Assembly (NCBI GenBank): GCA_021399445.1
Contig: JAJTUQ010000003.1
Span: forward strand, 1,798,001 to 1,862,000
DNA from: Xylogone sp. PMI_703
Taxonomy: Eukaryota > Ascomycota > Leotiomycetes
Direction of reading: 5' to 3'
DNA length: 64,000 nt
Both the position numbers and the translations under genes were made by a program. This document shows positions 36,463 through 48,066 of this stretch, piece after piece (within the stretch, counting starts at the first letter, position 1; each line of letters opens with the position of its first letter). The notes under the pieces are model-generated. The model did no database searches, was not told where the DNA came from, and saw nothing but the letters and a program-made list of their open reading frames with translations.

Positions 36463-37921
36463 TCAAGTCTCCAAGGCACGCCATGGTACTTCTACGTCAA
36501 GCGCCGAGGCGACTCTCATAGCAGACACCACGCAACCCTCCAGAAGTACCATGCCATCCCAACACCAACCTCCGACCAGCCAAATTTTGTCGTCACCGTT
36601 CCTCCAGGAAGATTTTTTCTCATCGAGGACTCGATTGGCGAGGCTCTCGCCGAATATGCTGTTAACTACACGCCTGCTGCGTGGAGTGCGGAGGACTCGC
36701 ATGAATTCTACCGATCTCAGGGTATTTGGTGCTGATGAAATATCGTTAAATGGGCATGTTACTACCATGGCTCCAGATCCAGGCACATGTATGGACTCTG
36801 TTTGCGCCAGACTAGATGAGGTGCGAAGACGTATAGTTTGTGCTGCCCTTGTGCCGGTGGAGGCAAACCCGCTTGCCACAGTGTCATCGACGACGAGCTT
36901 CATACCATTACCCTGTACAACACTTTGGACCATAGTTGTTGGAATCTGTGCTGCGGCCTTCTCGAGAGGTTGGAAGATCCTCCCAGCAATATCAGGGGCT
37001 ACCGCCAAAACCACCTGATCAAATATCTCTTTATGAGTTACTTTATCCGACGTATTCCACGAAACCTCAAGCTTTCCGTCCGAGAGCACTTCAACCTTCG
37101 TGACCACCGTAGAGAATCTAGCTTCCAACCCAGATGCTAGTATTCTTTGCACTTCGTTCACACTAGAAACTGTGTAATGCTCTCCACCTGACGACTGTCT
37201 TTTATATTCGGTCAAGTCCTGGGCCGGAAACTGAAGAAGAGCTCCGTGGGAACAAGTCGCAACGCTGGAGAGGAGTGGAAGCAAATAGAAGTTCACGAAG
37301 TGACGTGGTAGCATTATGCGTTGGGTGTATTCGTCCACAGATTCGCATTCACGGGAGTTTGTCGCAGGCATCGGTGGATTCCAGAAGCAGCAAAGCGACC
37401 AGTAAAAGTAACAGACTGCCACATACATGATCTCCACGATCCAATGAAGCAAACTAACACCCTCGGGGCGGACTGGCAAAATATGATGGTTATTTGAGGA
37501 ATAGACGAAGTAGTCTGCCCTACTTCTCTCATCCATAGTCTTGCCGGTTGCACTTTTTTCGAAGCTGTAAACGAATCGCTGGGGATGGAACTGTACTCCC
37601 AGGTATTTGTACATACGGATCAAATTTTTGTAGTAACCTTCCGCAAAAGCGCGCATGGGAACGTCAATGCGATCGATGACTTGTTGAGATTCATTCTGAA
37701 TAGATACGGACGCAGAATCAAGTGAGAAGGATTCACCCTAATTGATGGAAACCTCATCAGACCAGCACACCAAACATTCGAGACATACGCACGCTTTCAA
37801 AGACAGTCACAGAGTAACGCTGATGTACATCGTGGTTGAGAAGGTGCGCAGTGGCCAAACCTGCCATACCAGAGCCAACGATAGCCACCCTCTGCTTAGC
37901 TTTGCTCTTTACAAACGTCAT
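36463..37921 (-). CDS. FAD-dependent amine-oxidase-like oxidoreductase (COG2907-type)
   Basis: Exons 37921-37793 and 37737-36463 on the minus strand give 467 codons. The FAD motif is VAIVGSGMAGLATAHLL (Gly16, Gly18, Gly21), completed across the intron by TVFES/GESFSLDSASVSI, and followed by IDRIDVPMRAFAEGYYKNL. The C-terminal FAD motif WLVGGWCWDGMVLLEGCVVSAMRVA closes the fold. The set matches the predicted NAD/FAD-binding family COG2907. In bacteria this family is often encoded next to cyclopropane-fatty-acid-synthase-like methyltransferases; here a SAM methyltransferase is divergently transcribed 533 bp away, which suggests lipid modification. A stretch near residues 110-125 is hydrophobic (MYVAVCYFYWSLCCFW), pointing to membrane contact. 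The substrate is unknown. Confidence 0.88.
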
Positions 37922-38454
37922 CTCGATGGACCAATGGTACCTCCAAGAGCCGATGAGAAAAACAGTCTGCAGAAAGCAGCGGGTTTTCCGAATTTTAAAG
38001 CAATAAATAGCACATCAAACAAGAAAGAACTTTGAATTCGCTAATAACAAAACTTTCAGAGAAACAGGACTGGCGAGACGAAGGACTGTGGGTGCCGACT
38101 AATAAAGTCGCATTCTAGCTCAGGGTTCATCCGTCTGGTACATCATCGTGGGGCAAATTTGTGCCTGAGGCTATGTCACTCCCGGTATGTGATTAGTGAT
38201 CGGCGGTTTCCATCGATGCCAAGAGAAGACATATGTTACCCAAGCAGGGTATATGCATCCGTACAATATATAACCTACCATACATGGCCTAGTGTGTTCG
38301 TCCAAGTGTGTTCACATGCAGTACAGATAGAGATAGAGAAAATCCGCTCCGGCTCTCGAGAATCTAAGTTATTGAACTAAATCTGCTTTGAATTGGTGGG
38401 GCCAAGTTGGTAGGAACTATAATCTGTATAAAGCTTATTACAGATGAGAAGAGT
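37922..38454. promoter_or_regulatory. Shared bidirectional promoter region
   Basis: The 533-bp gap between the start codons of the FAD oxidoreductase (-) and the methyltransferase (+) must contain both promoters. Specific sites could not be assigned, and coding potential is absent. Confidence 0.5.
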
Positions 38455-39553
38455 ATGGACTGGATAAATAAATATTTTCTGGGTCTTCTGGCGACTGGGT
38501 TAGTGATTCTTCTGACCAAACGAGCAGTCAAGAATCACTTGAATGGAAAGGCAAGCAGGAAAGGCGAGAAGCCTTTATATAGAGTCGATCACAGCATACT
38601 CAGCATTCCATTGCCGCCCCAATCCATGTGGATGAACATGGGATTCTGGAAGGTGAGATACGCTCAATTTGAGATCAGATGCTTTAGGCTTATCATAACA
38701 GGATACGGGGGACTTCCCCACAGCTTGTCGTGCTCTTCTTGAAGAGGTGTTGAAGTCTGCGCAGCTTCTGCAAGACAAAGTCTCAGAGAGTAACAAGAAC
38801 ATCAAGAAGACCTTGAGCATCATTGACCTGGGGTTTGGATGTGGAGATCAATGCTTATATCTCAAAGATGTTCTAGACAATCAAGGACAAACGAGAGGAG
38901 ATAATCGGTGGAGCGGGCTACTCACATCTTATGTCGGTATCACGCTGGAAAGTGCTCACTTCCACTTTGCCCGAGAGCGACTTCGTCCCAAGCAAGCCAA
39001 TACCAACACAGGATTCGAGATCTATTGTGCCGATGCTGGAAGGCCGGGATCCTGGACCTCGGAACTAAGAGAGGCTGTGCTCTTGGCTTGTGAAGCTAAT
39101 AACGAAAAGGGAGACCATGAAAACTGGCTCCTCGGACTCGATACACTCTACCATTTCCAACCTTCCAGGTGGCCCATTATCGAGTATGCGAACAAAGAGC
39201 TAGACGCCTCGGTCATGGCGTTTGATCTCTGCATCGCCGAGAATCTTTCCATAAAGCAACGCATTGCTTTAAGATTGATGGCTTTCTTCGGCCAGAGCCC
39301 GTTCGCGAATTGGGTTACAATTCAAGAATATCGGGAACGACTCGTCGCGGCTGGCTACGCGCGAGAAAAGATTGAGATCGGTGACATTTCAGAGCATGTA
39401 TTTAGTCCGCTAGCTGGATTTATGAAGAGAAGAGAAATTGAACTGGAACAGTATGGGATGTCAATTGGTCGCTATCGATATGCGGGGAAGATGTTCGCTT
39501 GGTGGGGCAGAACAGGTGTGGTCAGAGGCTGTATCGTCGTTGCGAAGAAATAG
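38455..39553 (+). CDS. Membrane-anchored SAM-dependent methyltransferase
   Basis: Exons 38455-38652 and 38702-39553 give 349 codons. The start is the first ATG of the frame and gives an N-terminal hydrophobic segment (YFLGLLATGLVILLT, about residues 7-21) that could anchor the enzyme to a membrane. SPQSMWMNMGFWK-like residues at the end of exon 1, then IIDLGFGCGDQ (motif I, about 106-115), YVGITLESAHFHFARERL and LLGLDTLYHFQPSRWPII, mark a class I methyltransferase. Its sequence style is close to fungal proteins grouped with cyclopropane-fatty-acid/sterol-type C-methyltransferases. Its head-to-head partner is a COG2907-like FAD enzyme, so modification of a membrane lipid is a reasonable inference. 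The product is unknown. Confidence 0.85.
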
Positions 39554-39795
39554 AGTTCTCACTGTCAAGCCCTACCCCCTGTATAGGATTTGAAAGTTCC
39601 GCATATTTATTCCTTACAGAGTCAAGCAGCAAAGATACCCTAATGCGGTCTACTTCTACAGATATATACATGTTTCTTCCACTGTATATTTGCTATTTAC
39701 TCCCAATATCCTGTCGCACAACTACAGTAGATTGGCCTATAGCAAATGGAGTCACAGCTAATCAATAAATAAATTCATCTTGTAAAATAAGCTAT

Positions 39796-40653
39796 CTATA
39801 CCCGTCGTCGAGACCCTCGGTATAGCATGTTAGCTATGTTGAAACAAGCAAATATAGCAACAGCCAGTGACACAGCACTCAGATATCCATCGATATCGGT
39901 CCTGATGTTGCTTGAGAGCACATCGTTCTTTTTAGCATCGCGCGGTATCAGATTAAACGTCGTTGCAATCGCCGACCATCCTGCAGCTGCAGGAACCACC
40001 AGGGTATCGGCCATCCCAAAGCAATACTCAAATGGCAGGTTTGAAGCAGACGACAGGGCGTATGTCAGAGTGAGAGAGTACAGCTCTAGAAGGCGATGCC
40101 GGCGCCCAGACCCAAAACACGGCAACGTCAAAAGAACAAACCTATAGATAGCGTGTGCAAATATCCAAGACTTGCTAACAGCAGTGAAAACGAACAACTT
40201 GTCGTGAAGAGCGACTGTCTTCCATCTCACGCGGTACCCTTGCAGGACGATCCAAATGAAGAGAGTAATGCAAGTGACCTTGCTACACATTCCACGAAGA
40301 GTGCCACCTGCGGGGGTGAAGGCCATCATACCAATGTTGCCATACACCGCGAAGTTAATGTAAGTCGTGAAGGCAGGTAGATATTTGACCTGGAAAGATC
40401 GATTCGCAACGAGGAAAGCCAGTAGTGAGCCGAGACCGAGGGGAAGCAGACACATGATCTTGGTCATTTCGCCAGCTGTAGACGTCTTGTCGAATACAAT
40501 GATGACCGCACTGACCCCGAGGACTGTGAGCAAAAGCAGGCCCCGATAGCGCATGGCACAGCCATAGGCGAGGATGAGGATGATGCCGAGCCATATATTG
40601 AATGGGATATCAATGTATGATCCGAGTGTTGTGTGTGCTGGCGAGGGAGCCAT
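39796..40653 (-). CDS. Conserved-type multi-pass membrane protein of unknown function
   Basis: 285 codons from the first ATG of the frame (40653). The open frame extends 39 codons further 5' without an ATG (to about 40770), so a short upstream exon may exist; an acceptor-like CTTTTAG lies in that stretch. About eight or nine hydrophobic helices are visible, including FNIWLGIILILAYGCAM, LLLTVLGVSAVIIVF, MCLLPLGLGSLLAFLVA and SLTLTYALSSASNLPF. A conserved-looking polar block is FVLLTLPCFGSGRRHRLLEL. I do not recognise a named family. The gene is tail-to-tail with the methyltransferase (242 bp). Confidence 0.75.
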   Translation of the reverse strand: MAPSPAHTTLGSYIDIPFNIWLGIILILAYGCAMRYRGLLLLTVLGVSAVIIVFDKTSTAGEMTKIMCLLPLGLGSLLAFLVANRSFQVKYLPAFTTYINFAVYGNIGMMAFTPAGGTLRGMCSKVTCITLFIWIVLQGYRVRWKTVALHDKLFVFTAVSKSWIFAHAIYRFVLLTLPCFGSGRRHRLLELYSLTLTYALSSASNLPFEYCFGMADTLVVPAAAGWSAIATTFNLIPRDAKKNDVLSSNIRTDIDGYLSAVSLAVAIFACFNIANMLYRGSRRRV

Positions 40654-42065
40654 GAGGTCGGCTGCGCGGCTGTATGCTGAAGCTTGAGCTGAGAGCTGGA
40701 GAGACTCGAAGCCATTTGATGTTGAGTTTGTGAAGTTCGCTAAAAGTAAAGGTGCGGCTCTAGCTAGCAAGGAATGGGATTACAATAAGTCATGTGTGTT
40801 GGACCCTCAACCGCATAATACCCAATATACTGAGCTCAAAGTTTTCGAATTCTTCCTCCTAACCACAATAGCAACAATAGTAGAGCCATTGTTTGTAATC
40901 AGCGAAGACACTACCCCACTACATATTTGTTAGCAGTCAGTGGGGTAAGGACGTTTCACGTTGTCCTGCGTCAGGTCCCTGCGTCTTGGTCCCTATATGC
41001 ATCAAACATTGATAATTGCCAGCACAGCTGCAAAGTTGAAGGCTCTACAGGTAGTTGGTCCACGCTGCGTTGGATTTGGGCTCTAGTCTTACCCATTTTC
41101 CTCTTCAATCCGTGGATTTGAAATGTATGTTTCGAGAATATTTAGGACAGGAAGGATTCCTTTGTTTGAAGCCTGGACATACTCCGTGTACTCCAAGTCC
41201 TCCTTTTGATACGTTGGAAATTAGGGTCTCTTAAGTCTCAATTGATAGGGAGACAAGCTAGCAGGCTAACAACAGCAGTTTGGCTCGGCCTTACACGAAG
41301 AGACAAAGTGGCTCTCTCTAAAGATGTTGATTGGGGATTGGGCCGGATTGGGCCTGCTGATTTGTTCTCGCTTTCTCCGTGATGTTGTACTCTGTACTCT
41401 ACGTGCATTACATATGGGTCCTATCAACTAGACCATAATTACTGTACCTTATACGACAGATACTTTGACGATGGTTACGGAACTTAGGACAGGATTCTGA
41501 CCCTTGGACATCGTAGCACCAAAGCGTACAAAAGTGCGCTCCAGTACTGAGGTGTACGTACTGCTGTCGTAACAGAGTCTCGAGAGAGTCTAGTAGTAAA
41601 GCGCACGGTTTCATGCGAACCGTCGGAAGCGGTATTGATTGGCTCGTGCCCTCCCGTTTCATGTTTCTTTGACCAGAGGGGAAGCCAAGAAGCCAATCAA
41701 GTGCTGTGGTTCTTCCACGACAGGCGCACGTGATGCAGAATAAGGTGTGGCGATGACATAATGTGGAGAAGCAGGACAGCGCATGCTACGTCATCGCATT
41801 GAGGTGTCGTTTGTGGCTGATTTCGCAGCCACAACTTGTTTTTGCGGCAGGGCAACGGGCTCCAATAAATGTCGGTGTATGCAATGCAAGAAGGGATCTT
41901 GTCTCTTTGCTTCATCTTCACCTTCATCAGATTCTGCTTCCTTCCTTCCTTCTTTCCTCACTACCTGACTTAGTTATAAAGACTTCTCAGGTCAGCTCAA
42001 CTTACAATCTCTCCTCCATCTATTCGGTGTCATCACATACATACATCCTTCCATACATCGCAAAC
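40654..42065. other. Divergent intergenic region
   Basis: About 1.4 kb upstream of both the membrane protein (-) and the MARVEL-like gene (+). It may hold a short 5' exon of the former. A CACGTG lies near 41,729 and TACGTCA near 41,788. A pyrimidine-rich tract (about 41,915-41,965) precedes the MARVEL-like gene. Open frames at 41,400-41,930 are short and featureless. Confidence 0.4.
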
Positions 42066-42689
42066 ATGACCACCAATAATACCGCAAGATGGATCTTCCC
42101 GGTGCGCGTCGTGCAAGCCGTCTTTGACATCATAATCCTTGGTCTCATGGCATACAGTATGCTTTCTCTTCCAAACTGTCCTTTTCTTGCTGGATGATCG
42201 ACTAACGCAGCTATCTACTATTTAGTCGTCAACGACTGGGCCTGGGGTACTTGGTCGCCTTCTCAGGCAAATTTCATGTTGTTCTGCTCTGTCTGGACCA
42301 TCCTAGCCCTAGTATACTTGGTCTTCGCCCCGATACACTTCCCGACCACAGCCCACAAGCTGGGCATTTTCGCCGCTGAGTTCGTTACCATGGTGTTTTG
42401 GTTCGCTGGATTCATCGCACTGGCTGTCTTATTAAACGATGTCGCCTGTGGCACAAGATGGGGCCCATGTAGAGCCGGCATAGCAGCCTGCGTATTCGGA
42501 GGACTTGAATGGTAAGCAATCCTTGAATGCAGAAGTCGGATTTGAGTCAGTACTGATTATTTGTTGAAAAGGCTGCTGTTCGCTGCCACTACCATCATGT
42601 CTGGATTGCATGTTTGGAGGACTGGCGGTGCCCGGGGATCACCAAAGCACGATCCAAACATGGAAGTCCGCCAATACCCAGGAGTCTAA
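42066..42689 (+). CDS. MARVEL-domain-like four-helix membrane protein
   Basis: Exons 42066-42156, 42211-42511 and 42572-42689 give 169 codons. Four hydrophobic segments are seen: PVRVVQAVFDIIILGLMAY; FMLFCSVWTILALVYLVFA; FAAEFVTMVFWFAGFIALAV; and AACVFGGLEWLLFAATTIMSG (spliced over intron 2). A conserved pair of cysteines (DVACGTRWGPCRAG) sits between TM3 and TM4, as in fungal MARVEL/Nce102-related proteins that organise plasma-membrane domains. The tail is short and hydrophilic (HDPNMEVRQYPGV). Family assignment rests on topology and motif style. The small size and the introns at helix ends are usual for this group in fungi. Confidence 0.85.
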
Positions 42690-43656
42690 ATCCCACCCGA
42701 TTACTATGATACCACCTTAGTTCTGAAGCAATTAAGTTTACCCAAATATGCCAGAGAGACAAGCTGGTGTCCCTATTCTCATACCACTAAATTGATGATC
42801 GTCGGCAGACGATTTCTCGGATGACTACCGTTTACTTGCTTATTTTATGGGTTATGATGATGAGCTTGGAGTTTGCTTTGCTGTTTTATGATCATGACAA
42901 GATACCTTCTACTTGTTTTATAGTTGGCTTAATACCCCATTCTATCTATTTGCTGCACTATACCTCAAAACTGCCCTTGTCTTAGAGAACAATTACCGGA
43001 CGTAGTTGATAGTCTCATATGTCTTTGGCTACATGTTGGTGAGCAAGTGTTCTAGGCTGTTTAGCTACACTGTACTTTAGGAAAAGAAATCAAACGACCT
43101 ATACTATTATTATAGCATAGAAACATTAATTCTATATCATAATACGCGTGTATAATTATGTTAAAAGCGGTTGACGATAATGGCGCTCTCCCTACTTGTG
43201 ATAGTATTGAAATAGTTACATCCAGCTTGCCTTGAAATACGTTGAAACACTCTAGTCAACTAACATTACAAATAATCGTAGAATATCTAGGCCGCTGTCT
43301 ATACCATGTGCCGCCGTGCTTGCGTCATGAAGTACGGTAACTGGCACTCCCAAGGAACCGCTCTCTAGTCCCGAAAGATTAGTGATATAACCCGTACAAG
43401 AATGATTACTCTAAGATCATTCCTTTCTATTCTTTCTTTCTCTCTTGGTGAGTACCTTCTTTGTTTCATCAAAATGTACCTCAGTTGCAGAAATCAGTGT
43501 GCAGATCGGCTAGTGTTATTCAGAAGAATGAAATAGCTACGCTTGGACTTCATAAAGAGGAGTAACAGGGCCACGATCAAGAAAAGTACAGAGGTTACTG
43601 TGTTCAGATAATTTATGATAGCTACAGGGTAGACAACTATAGACGGGCCTGATGAG
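42690..43656. other. Convergent intergenic region, no gene seen
   Basis: Nearly 1 kb between two convergent stops. AT-rich, with no open frame of interest. Confidence 0.35.
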
Positions 43657-45550
43657 TTAATTATCATGCTTCTCAGCCTCCCTCGTCTCAGTCGCTTCAG
43701 CCACACTTTCAATACCTTCAACAGCAGTCACATCAACCGCTGCAAGCATGCCCTCCGGAAGTTCGTCAACTGTAATCTTAGGCCCAGTAAACCATTTCCT
43801 CGCATCAATGAAGTAATATATAAGTGCACCACTCCAGATAGCCACATTAATCACCACCGTATAATTCATGGTCTCTGGTGTTGGATCTGGCCCACCGGTA
43901 GGGAACATAGCAAGTGTGATTCCGAAGATCAAGAAAATGATGGCACACCAAGCGATTGGAGTTGACAGCCTATCTCCAGTATAGAAAGGACCGGGTACAA
44001 ATTTCTTTTGGCCCCAAACGACTCGACAAAATATGGGGACTCCCCAGGCAAGATTGTTCCCGGCAACGGCGAGTGAGAAGAGTGCAGATGCTGCCGCTGG
44101 TGCAATTAAACAGAGAAGGCCAAGCACTGCGGCCAGTAATACACAACCCCATACAGTTCGTAGCGGAATGTATCCGAATTTCTTCGAGATCGGCCGAAAG
44201 AAACTCGAAAATGGAAGAGCACCGTCCCGAGAGAAAGCCCAAGCTTGACGAGATGCAGCAACCAATATTGAGAGCCCCATGAGAAACTGCACAATGAATA
44301 AAAGAGACATCATACCAAGAGCGCCTTTCTTTCCAATAGCATCGTAGTATATTTGGGCCATGGGTTGGCCAAAGGGAGATCCAAGAAGTGATTCCAGATC
44401 AGGGCTCATACACGCGGCAAGCACAATCATGATGATGAACCCGAGCCACCAACATGCTGCAACTGACATCATAATTCCATAAGGCACTGCTTTTGCTGCA
44501 TTTGCGGCTTCCTCGCTCATATGTACACAGCTATCAAACCCTCCAATGGTCCATATTGGCGATAACCAGGAGAGCATATATGCCCAGCCGGTAGGCCATG
44601 TTGTTAGGTTTTCAACATGAGTGAAGATGTAGTGACCGCTGTTTCGCTCTCCTGCGTGCCTCCGTCCAACAGGGAGTGCAATTATAGTCGCGACTATCAG
44701 AATGAGATTCATGACCACAAAGACCGTCTGTAGTTTGCCCATGACTTTGGAGAGAGTTGAAGCTAGCACGCCGTGAAGGAGGACGCAGCCGAGGAAGACA
44801 GCGTATACATCTCCATTTGAAGGGGTCCAATTTCCGTCTCGAGAGATAACGATACTATATATCATCCAATTAATCATTAAATACTTCCTTCTTGATACAA
44901 TTTGATACTTACACTGAGCAGAACATTAGCGCGAATCCGTAATCAATACTGCAAAGCCCTCCAACTAGGCCAAGAGTATTAGAATATCCAACTAGAAAAC
45001 TCAGCGCGTTTCTATACTTTGGTGCGGCAAAGTAGTGTGTCCTTGTTTCTAGAGTCAGATTGCTGCATGCTGGCTGGCAATAGGTTATCGAACGTACCAC
45101 CAGTAAAGTCCACCAGAGGTCGGCATAGCTGAGCCCAGATCTGCCATTGCGACGGCGACCACGAAGATACACGCAGATGCCACGAACCAGCCCCACACCA
45201 TTCCCACAGGTCCAGCTGGTATGGAAAAAGACAATGTGGATGCAATTGAGGGCAAGAGTCCCATAATACTGAAAGCGATGCCAAAGACTTCGATCATGGT
45301 GAAGTTGCGTCGGAGTTCTTGTTTGTATCCCAGCTTGGCTTTTGAAAGCTAGTCAGCCACTGCATAGTTCCTGCAATTGTAATTGTTTGCTTCTGCATTG
45401 AGAGAAAAATGTATTACCTAGAAGCTCGGTATCTGCCTCCCCAGCCAGAAGCTCCTTGGGAGGAGTGGTTGAGTGAGCTTTCTTGCTGGCGACCTTCTCG
45501 AGGTCGGGCTGCATGCCCGCATCGGCGTGAGTGACATCCCCAGACGCCAT
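43657..45550 (-). CDS. Choline/GABA-type permease (APC superfamily)
   Basis: Minus-strand exons 45550-45418, 45338-45098, 45041-44913 and 44854-43657 give 566 codons. The N-terminus is hydrophilic (about 50 residues, with a lysine/glutamate-rich patch), then AKLGYKQELRRNFTMIEVFGI (spliced over intron 1) leads into TM1. Family marks are AMPTSGGLYWWTHYFA (spliced over intron 2), GGFDSCVHMSEEAANAAKAVP, ASRQAWAFSRDGALPFSSFF, and FPTGGPDPTPETMNYTVVIN before the final helices. It is a plasma-membrane uptake carrier for a choline- or amino-butyrate-like amine, by family only. The acidic C-terminal tail is typical of nitrogen-regulated permeases. Two more APC permeases lie at 51-55 kb. Confidence 0.93.
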
Positions 45551-46942
45551 GACGATGAAGCAGCTGTCGACACAGGATGACGATTCAATCCAGCTCGAGT
45601 TACTTTCATCCAAAATCGGGATAGATGTCAATATACAGCAATGGACAAAACAAATAAAGACTTCCCGCAAAGCCGATCAATATACTGTAAAGCCTGCATA
45701 TCTGCGACATGTGTATATATATGCGATGCAACCCCCCCTCTAATCATGCACCAGCGCTCCATGATATCAGGAAGCTTTCCGTCCTTGTCGCTCATCCTCT
45801 CCCAGCCATTGGACATGCGTAATAGAAAAAGCGCGCCGGCTTATCTACACAGCTACGGTACCAGAGATAAGAATCTCATCGCCGATACCACGGTAGCAAG
45901 GATTCTAGGACGCTCGGCCAAGTCCGAGCAGAGCAGCGCTGCTCAATCGGTATACAAAACTGACCAACTCGTGCGCCGTGGCTGGAAGGCTTGAGGGCTT
46001 GAGGGGGGTTCTAGCAATGCCCAGGAGCCCAGCAACTGATTGCGGGCACAAACTGGCAACCAGATTGGCATCGCTGGGCCTGACTCGAGGGAAGGGGAGC
46101 ACGTGATCCGATATCGAGTTGGGGAAGACCATACCTACTGCTTTGGGCAATTTCGCGGAGAAATGGCGATTTTGTGGCTCGAGAGGGGCGATGCTTATTA
46201 ATACAATTATCTTGTTATTATTTGAGGGGAAAGAATAGCCATATTCGTACTGGAGTGCACCGAGGCTCGAATTCCGCGTCTTGCCCATCCAGTTAATTGA
46301 TCGCACTACCGGAGGTACAAAGGTATGTATTGGCCGTCTGCTCCACTAGCATAAACCTTAGCCTATCCTTGCTTTTATAGTTCTTACTTTGTTTAATGCT
46401 TTAAAGTTAAAACTTAAATTGTAAAGTAGCACTAACAAAAGCCGTTCTGTTACTTTAATTACCGAAACTAAAACAAGCCTAGATAGCTAATGACTTCTTC
46501 CCGCCGTTCAAGCGCTATCAGTCGTTATATATCTTAGAATTGTTGCGGAGGTTATACGCTTCAGTCTTTGCTGATTCCCTCTTTTTGCATCTCATGGGTG
46601 AAAGTTGGCTAGTTTAAAAGGGGCTAATGTCGAGCACGCCGTGACACCCACGGCATCAAACATTTTTCTGGCTACCCTAGGCTTCTACATTCTAGAGACT
46701 AGTCTAGAAGTTAACTTACCTCAGGAGAATTGTCATGTTTAGCAGGCAAAATATCAACTCGCAAAAACCAGCAAAAACCACTCCCTCTAACATGTCAAGA
46801 CTTTATTAGATTTCATCTAGACTTATTGATTTGACAAAAGCTAATAACCACATACTACCTGGAATTGTATGCTTAACTTCCATAATGATATGATAGCTAA
46901 GTTTAGAAGAGAAATCATATAGGGCAATGGGCGTTAAGAATG
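45551..46942. other. Intergenic region, no gene seen
   Basis: About 1.4 kb between the permease start and the 3' end of the GH16 gene. CACGTGAT lies near 46,101. Open frames at 45,641-46,306 lack features, and 46,380-46,480 is AT-rich. Confidence 0.35.
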
Positions 46943-48066
46943 TTATTGGTAGACCTTTACAGAGTTCACTAGCCAGTACGCATCATCAAATGCATGTGGG
47001 TTGGCTGCAACGTACGCCTCGCACGACGAATATCCTGTCTTGGTTGCGCAGTCGGTCCAATCGGTCCATGCCTGCCCACCAGCTTCTGCACCGCAAAAGT
47101 CCGTATCAAAGTACTATATTCGTCAGCTTTCTTCCACCGTTGGTTTTCAAGTATGAGAATAAAAAAAGGCTCACAATAGTCTGTGGAGGGAAATTAGCAT
47201 CGATATCGCAGTTCCCATACCGGCTCTCAAAGTTAGCCGTGGGCAATCCCCAACTGCTGGGGTTCGGGTTTCCTGCGGTAATGTCTGCTGGAATTGCATT
47301 TCGTGGAAAGAAATAAATATTGATTAAGCTGCTAGTCCATTCCATTGCATATACGCCACCACCGTTATTATTGAAAGACGTTCCGTAGCTGCCGTCGCGC
47401 CCAATAACGGAGCAACCAATATCACCGGCACAGTCAGTACTACCTTGGTTTGAAGTTCCTGTCTCTTGGTCTGCGGGAGGAGAAAATGTGCAAGTTGAAG
47501 ATGGGTCTGTGTGGAGTGTGGTGTAAGCTGTGGAAATGTCGCTGAAGCCTTCAATTATGTCGATTTCTCCGTATGCGCCGTTGCCATTTCGTATTGTCCA
47601 GCTAGTTGAAACGTTAGGTTACGATAGCAGCATTTAACAAGACACATACAATGCAGGCCAGAGACCACAGTCGCTACCTGGCATATGAGCAAAATCACCA
47701 ATCAACACGCCATGTAGAAATTCGTCTCGGCTCTCGAGCCAGATACTCTTCCGTCCAGGGCAACCACTCGCCGAGCAGGGTAGGACGGTGCTATTGTCAA
47801 CCCCTAAGTAAACCTGATTGTTGATTATTTTGGTCATGCCCGCAGATTGTGCATCAGATTGAGAGATATACTGCACAAAACCATTTGTAGGATCGGGCTC
47901 CTGCTAACTGTGAGAAGAATGTATGAACCATAATAAAGCAACGCACAGTCTCAAAAACAAAGCTTGAATACCAATTTGTATGGTCATATGAATGCACTAG
48001 TTTATATGCAGTTGTTAAAGAAGGAAGGACAAGCCACAGGGCTTGGGTAGAGATAGAAGAAAACAT
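46943..48066 (-). CDS. Secreted GH16 endo-1,3(4)-beta-glucanase
   Basis: Minus-strand exons 48066-47947, 47900-47650, 47601-47175 and 47113-46943 give 322 codons. A signal peptide lies at about residues 1-20 (ALWLVLPSLTTA), followed by YKLVHSYDHTNWYSSF and EPDPTNGFVQYIS. Later come GVLIGDFAHMPGSDCGLWPAFW and the catalytic GEIDIIEG, with nucleophile Glu136, Asp138 and acid/base Glu141 (E-x-D-x-x-E). FDTDFCGAEAGGQAWTDW and the ending AYWLVNSVKVYQ are also family-typical. The enzyme should cleave mixed-linkage or beta-1,3-glucan in plant or fungal walls. The frame is only continuous after splicing three introns of 46-61 nt. All key residues are present, so it is likely active. Confidence 0.93.

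Noticed and set aside
45905..46306. 133-codon minus-strand ORF upstream of the permease
   Set aside because: No features and a composition unlike the neighbouring genes.
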